Of a stretch of 64,000 nucleotides of DNA, positions 60,149-64,000 are shown one piece after another. The notes under the pieces were generated by a model. It was not told the DNA's origin and ran no database searches. It worked only from the letters and a program-made list of their open reading frames with translations. How positions within the stretch are numbered: the first letter of the stretch is position 1; the number at the start of each line of letters is the position of its first letter. The translations under genes were made by a program, and so were the position numbers. The DNA comes from an uncultured Lachnospiraceae bacterium (lineage in GTDB: Bacteria > Bacillota > Clostridia > Lachnospirales > Lachnospiraceae), in the NCBI GenBank assembly GCA_910578645.1, contig CAJTQI010000001.1:744001-808000 (forward strand). Reading direction: 5' to 3'.

Positions 60149-61702
60149 ATGTTATTTAATACACCGCAATATATATTATTTTTACCTGTTGTTGTCTTAA
60201 TATATTACTGCTTGCCAAAAAAAATGCGTTGTTTTTGGCTTCTTGCGACAAGCTATTATTTCTATATGCAATGGAATCCCCTATATATTATATTACTTTT
60301 TTCTTGTACTTTGCTGACTTATGTATGTGGAAGAATGATTGAAAATTTAAGGAAGAGAGAAGTAGATACACAGGAGGAGGACGGGCAAAAAGAAAATCTT
60401 ATAGGTTGTAGAAAGCAAATGCTGTGCTTTATAATATGTATTTTGCTTAATTTAGGTATTTTATTCTTTTTCAAATATTTTCAATTTGGAATTTCGGTAT
60501 TAAACCATATATTAGTTTATTTTCATATTCAGGAAATTGGTTGGGGGTATGATATTTTACTTCCTGTAGGCATTTCTTTTTATACTTTGCAGGCATTAGG
60601 ATATTTGGTTGATGTCTATCGTGGTGATATTTATGCAGAAAAGAATTTTATTCGATATGCTTTATTTGTCTCTTTTTTTCCACAGCTTGTTGCAGGACCA
60701 ATTGAGCGGTCTAAAAATCTTCTTGTACAGCTTCATAGTCCCCAGGGGTTTCGGTATGAGAATTTAAGAAAAGGGGGGCTGTTTGTATTATATGGGTTAT
60801 TTTTAAAAATGGTGATTGCAGATAGGGCAGCAATAATTGTAGATACGGTTTATGGAAATAGTATGGTATATCCAGGTTTTTATGTTGTTATAGCGACCAT
60901 TTTTTTTGCTATCCAGATTTACTGTGACTTTTATGGATATTCTACAATTGCGAGAGGCTCAGCCTTGATTATGGGTATCCATTTAATGGATAATTTTAGT
61001 GCACCATACTATGCCAGAAGTGTAAAAGATTTTTGGCGCAGATGGCATATTTCTCTTTCTGGGTGGTTTCGTGATTATCTTTATATTCCATTGGGAGGAA
61101 ATCGGAAAGGAGAATTTAGAAAATGTAGCAACCTACTTATTGTGTTTGCCATCAGCGGATTGTGGCATGGTGCATCTATGGCGTTTGTTTTCTGGGGTAT
61201 TTTGAATGGCGTTTATCAAGTGATAGAGGAGCTAAATGGGAAAATGAAGAGCGAGGTAATTCAGGGGCAAAAGAGATGGAAGTGGCTTGAGAAATTGCAA
61301 ATAAGTAGAAAAGTGTGCTTTAGTACAAAATTATTTCAAACGATAATTACCTTTGCATTGGTAACTTTTGCTTGGCTTTTTTTTCGGGCAGGAGGTTTGG
61401 AAGATGCCAAATTGATGATTACAAATATGTTTCGTATTAATAATTGGATGATTCTATTTGATGGTTCATTGTATGGACTAGGCGTAGAAAAAAATTATAT
61501 GAATATTTTGTTAGGCTCAATTTTTGTGTTGTTTTTCATTGATTATTATAAATATCACGGAAAAGATGTGGCGGAAGTCTTTTTAGAGCAGGGCTGGTGG
61601 TTTCGGGTTATTTGTATTATGTTATTAATTTTTACAATTTTATTATACGGATGTTATGGAGAATTATATAATATACAGCAATTCATTTATTTTCAGTTTT
61701 AA
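60149..61702 (+). CDS. MBOAT-family O-acyltransferase (AlgI/DltB-like)
   Basis: A 517-aa polytopic membrane protein with around ten helices. The family core is ARSVKDFWRRWHISLSGWFR, then DYLYIPLGGNRKG and the putative catalytic His in SGLWHGASMAFVFWG. It transfers acyl groups to an extracellular polymer, as in alginate acetylation or teichoic acid D-alanylation. ATG 60149 is preferred over TTG 60131, which overlaps GGAG. The gene and its partner are far AT-richer than the flanking genes and use many ATA/TTA codons, a sign of transfer. Confidence 0.9.
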   Translation: MLFNTPQYILFLPVVVLIYYCLPKKMRCFWLLATSYYFYMQWNPLYIILLFSCTLLTYVCGRMIENLRKREVDTQEEDGQKENLIGCRKQMLCFIICILLNLGILFFFKYFQFGISVLNHILVYFHIQEIGWGYDILLPVGISFYTLQALGYLVDVYRGDIYAEKNFIRYALFVSFFPQLVAGPIERSKNLLVQLHSPQGFRYENLRKGGLFVLYGLFLKMVIADRAAIIVDTVYGNSMVYPGFYVVIATIFFAIQIYCDFYGYSTIARGSALIMGIHLMDNFSAPYYARSVKDFWRRWHISLSGWFRDYLYIPLGGNRKGEFRKCSNLLIVFAISGLWHGASMAFVFWGILNGVYQVIEELNGKMKSEVIQGQKRWKWLEKLQISRKVCFSTKLFQTIITFALVTFAWLFFRAGGLEDAKLMITNMFRINNWMILFDGSLYGLGVEKNYMNILLGSIFVLFFIDYYKYHGKDVAEVFLEQGWWFRVICIMLLIFTILLYGCYGELYNIQQFIYFQF

Positions 61703-61770
61703 GAGGGTATCATAAATATAAAAATATAAAATATCCATAAAAAAGAAAATAATGTGTGGAGAAAAGAAAT

Positions 61771-63135
61771 ATGCCTTTATGTAAAATACAGTTCATAAAA
61801 AGAGTGATAGGAATTGGGATAGGATTATATATATTTGTGAAAATAGTCTGTTTCTTAAATTATATATATGTAGAGCCGATTGATTCAGAATGGGAACGAA
61901 TACTCTGGCATCATTATTATGAAGATAGAGGCAAGATTGATAATTTATATTTGGGGTCATCGCATGTTTATTGTGATGTAAATCCAATGTTATTGGATTC
62001 GCTTACGGGACAGTATAATTTCAATTTGGCATCATCGGCTCAGCTAATGAATGGGACTTATTATTTGTTAAAGGAAGCTGACAAGGATAATCAGTTATCG
62101 CATGTATATATAGAACTATACTATGGATGTAATGTAAAAGATAATTTGGAACCAGATAAAGAGGATATTAATACACGTTATGATAAAAATTGGCATAATA
62201 CAGATTATATGAAGATGTCTGCTAATAAGTTAGCATATATGTTGTCTATTGCAGGAGCTGATAAATATGCGGACATTTGTTTGCCGTTTGTCAGATACCG
62301 TATGAATTTAGGGAATTGGGATTATATTAAGCAGGTAATAGAAAAGAAAAATCAAGAAGATTATCTTTCATATAAATATCATTATGATTGTGGCGATGGT
62401 AATGGGTATGATGAGTATAAAGGACAAGGATATTTTGATTGTACAAGAATATATTTGGATAAAGCAAGACTTTATCCACAACAAAAGGTGTTAAGCGAGA
62501 ATCCCATGGGAGAGAAAGCGGAAGAATACTTACGTATCATTATTGACTATTGTAAAGAAAAGAATATTCCAATCACATTATTTGTTTCACCAATTAATGA
62601 GCTTCAATTGATTAGTACAGGCAATTATGATTATTATATAACGCAAGTTAAAAATATTGCAGAGGAATGTGGGGTGGCATTTTATGATTTTAATCTTGTT
62701 AAAGAAGAATATTTATCAATTCAGCAAGGTAAATATTTTAAGGATGCGGACCATTTAAATAGTTTTGGCGCTGAAATATTTACCCCGTTTTTGCACAGAG
62801 TGGTATCAGGGAATAGGGAGGAAAATGAAAAATATTTTTACAATTCATACGCTGAGAAGCTTCGGGAAACTGAACCTGCAATATATGGGATATATTATAG
62901 GTATTCGGATGAGGAATCTGCTATGACTAGAACTATGTGGATTGCATCTAACAGAGAATCAGGTATGGAATATAAAATAATTGTTCGTGCAAATGAAGGG
63001 GAACAATATTTAATACAGGATTTTGATGAAAATAAAGAATTTACAATCCCGATAGAAGAAGAGGGAACTTGTATCATTACAGCCAGAATGAAAGGTTCAC
63101 TAGAAAATATACAGATAATGGAGGTAAATTATTAA
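61771..63135 (+). CDS. Membrane-anchored SGNH-like partner of the MBOAT acyltransferase
   Basis: A 454-aa protein with one N-terminal transmembrane helix (VIGIGIGLYIFVKIVCFLNYI) and an extracellular SGNH-like domain. LYLGSSHVYCDVNP fits the nucleophile block and FKDADHLNSFGAEIF the Asp-x-x-His block. Such proteins (AlgX/AlgJ- or DltD-like) accept acyl groups from the MBOAT channel and pass them to the polymer. GGAG (61758-61761) is 9 nt before ATG 61771. It shares the extreme AT-richness of the preceding gene, 68 bp upstream. The polymer is not identifiable, as no glycosyltransferases are nearby. Confidence 0.8.
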   Translation: MPLCKIQFIKRVIGIGIGLYIFVKIVCFLNYIYVEPIDSEWERILWHHYYEDRGKIDNLYLGSSHVYCDVNPMLLDSLTGQYNFNLASSAQLMNGTYYLLKEADKDNQLSHVYIELYYGCNVKDNLEPDKEDINTRYDKNWHNTDYMKMSANKLAYMLSIAGADKYADICLPFVRYRMNLGNWDYIKQVIEKKNQEDYLSYKYHYDCGDGNGYDEYKGQGYFDCTRIYLDKARLYPQQKVLSENPMGEKAEEYLRIIIDYCKEKNIPITLFVSPINELQLISTGNYDYYITQVKNIAEECGVAFYDFNLVKEEYLSIQQGKYFKDADHLNSFGAEIFTPFLHRVVSGNREENEKYFYNSYAEKLRETEPAIYGIYYRYSDEESAMTRTMWIASNRESGMEYKIIVRANEGEQYLIQDFDENKEFTIPIEEEGTCIITARMKGSLENIQIMEVNY

Positions 63136-63200
63136 TTGGAAATAGGATAGATTTATCGGATAGAGGAGCCTCAGTTTTTTAAGAATCTATATAGAGGAAA

Positions 63201-63237
63201 TATTAAAGCTGTCATTTATACCCTGACAGCTTTAATA
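63201..63237. terminator. Bidirectional terminator between the SGNH-like gene and prs
   Basis: Fourteen-base-pair perfect stem TATTAAAGCTGTCA / TGACAGCTTTAATA (63201-63214 / 63224-63237) with T-rich flanks on both strands. Confidence 0.9.
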
Positions 63238-63253
63238 TTTACTATAAATTCAT

Positions 63254-64000
63254 CTAATCCAACTCCCCGGCATTATACCGGGCCACCACTGACTGTATTC
63301 TCTCCACAGGATTAAGCAAATCACTGATGGAGGTGTCGTGGTTTAAGGTATCAATCAGGTAGGCAATATACTTACTCATATCGCAGTTGACATACCATTC
63401 ACGGCTAAGAAGCTCGGGTGCCTGGTAAACGAGGTTCGTGGTCAGCACACCGTCAATTGTGCCTTCGGAGTAGGCTTTATCAAAGCGTTCCAAGCCGGCA
63501 GTAAAAAGCCCGAAAGTAGAGAAGACAAAGATACGTTTCGCCCTGCGTTCCTTTAAGGCGGATGCAACTTCCAGTACGCTCTCGCCGGAAGAAATCATGT
63601 CATCAATGATAATCACATCCTTTCCTTCCACACTGCTTCCCAGAAATTCATGTGCGACAATAGGGTTTCGTCCGTTTACAATCTGCGTATAATCCCTTCT
63701 CTTATAGAACATGCCCATGTCAAGACCAAGTACGTTGGCGATATAGATTGCCCGGCTCATGCCGCCCTCGTCGGGACTAATTACCATCATATGGTCAGAG
63801 TCGATTCTCAAATCTTTTACATGACTTAGCAATCCTTTAATAAACTGGTAGGCAGGCTGTACGGTTTCAAAGCCGTGGAGCGGGATGGCATTTTGTACAC
63901 GTGGGTCGTGGGCATCGAAGGTGATGATATTGTCTACGCCCATGTTGACCATCTCCTGAAGGGCAAGAGCACAGTCTAAAGATTCTCTGGCAGTCCTTTT
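63254..64000 (-). CDS. prs: Ribose-phosphate pyrophosphokinase (5' end outside the window)
   Basis: Synthesises PRPP from ribose-5-phosphate and ATP. The visible 248 residues run from KRTARESLDCALALQEMV at the right edge to the stop. They include FDAHDPRVQNAIPLHGFE (ribose/ATP site) and the PRPP-binding loop IIIDDMISSGESV. The frame is open to the window edge, so the start lies beyond base 64000. The C-terminal part (ISDLLNPVERIQSVVARYNA) fits the longer Prs form of Clostridia. Confidence 0.93.
   Translation of the reverse strand, partial: KRTARESLDCALALQEMVNMGVDNIITFDAHDPRVQNAIPLHGFETVQPAYQFIKGLLSHVKDLRIDSDHMMVISPDEGGMSRAIYIANVLGLDMGMFYKRRDYTQIVNGRNPIVAHEFLGSSVEGKDVIIIDDMISSGESVLEVASALKERRAKRIFVFSTFGLFTAGLERFDKAYSEGTIDGVLTTNLVYQAPELLSREWYVNCDMSKYIAYLIDTLNHDTSISDLLNPVERIQSVVARYNAGELD

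Overview
The window looks like a chromosomal stretch of an anaerobic, fermentative, Gram-positive Firmicute of the Lachnospiraceae (Clostridium cluster XIVa) type. The pointers are: the cdaA–ybbR–glmM cluster; MecA, GdpP and QueT; strong AAGGAGG-type ribosome binding sites; a pyruvate formate-lyase locus; an F-type ATP synthase whose c subunit carries the sodium-site residues; an SleB-type wall hydrolase; and sugar ABC transporters with YesM/YesN- and AraC-type regulators. No tRNA, rRNA, insertion sequence or CRISPR array was recognised.

Layout. 1-4.3 kb: c-di-AMP synthase cdaA, ybbR, glmM, and HPr behind its own promoter. 4.4-7.2 kb: leuA, a sirtuin and a DUF951 protein. 7.4-9.4 kb: an ECF sigma factor / RsiV-like anti-sigma module with two lesions (an amber codon and a -1 frameshift), followed by an acidic lipoprotein. 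9.7-15.8 kb: an SGNH hydrolase, rpsF-ssb-rpsR, gdpP, rplI and dnaB. 16-21.5 kb: a MerR regulator and, on the minus strand, a pyruvate formate-lyase locus in which the enzyme is split. A 679-residue catalytic chain lacks the glycyl-radical domain, which lies on a separate 79-residue ORF. Between them are a 76-residue cysteine-containing relative and a tandem pair of 62-bp hairpin repeats. PflA and a 2[4Fe-4S] ferredoxin follow. 21.6-28.5 kb (minus): a sugar ABC transporter with its two-component system. 28.7-35.6 kb: a DUF1858 protein, an AraC regulator coupled to an unknown protein, and a divergent ABC importer plus GH51 arabinofuranosidase operon.

35.6-43.2 kb: mecA; a gene-free stretch with a strong promoter and a candidate 250-nt structured RNA; then a GH18 protein, a CwlD-type amidase, Sua5/TsaC, RpiB, a coiled-coil/SleB hydrolase and a DUF402 protein. 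43.3-51.1 kb: a degenerate-looking cobalamin riboswitch just upstream of a complete ATP synthase operon (two atpI-like genes, then atpBEFHAGDC). 51.2-55.5 kb: a small conserved protein, a methyltransferase and an 847-residue surface protein ending in a C39-like domain without its catalytic residues. 55.5-57.4 kb: an AT-rich OLD-type ATPase and a separate TOPRIM protein, a likely defence pair. 57.4-59.8 kb: a HAD phosphatase, a membrane-bound XRE regulator and queT. 60.1-63.1 kb: a very AT-rich MBOAT acyltransferase and SGNH partner pair, probably acquired. The window ends inside a ribose-phosphate pyrophosphokinase gene.

The most striking item is the split pyruvate formate-lyase. Next are the doubly broken lysozyme-sensor-type sigma/anti-sigma pair, the OLD/TOPRIM pair, the candidate structured RNA, the cobalamin riboswitch relic before the ATP synthase operon, and a dispersed palindromic repeat seen three times.
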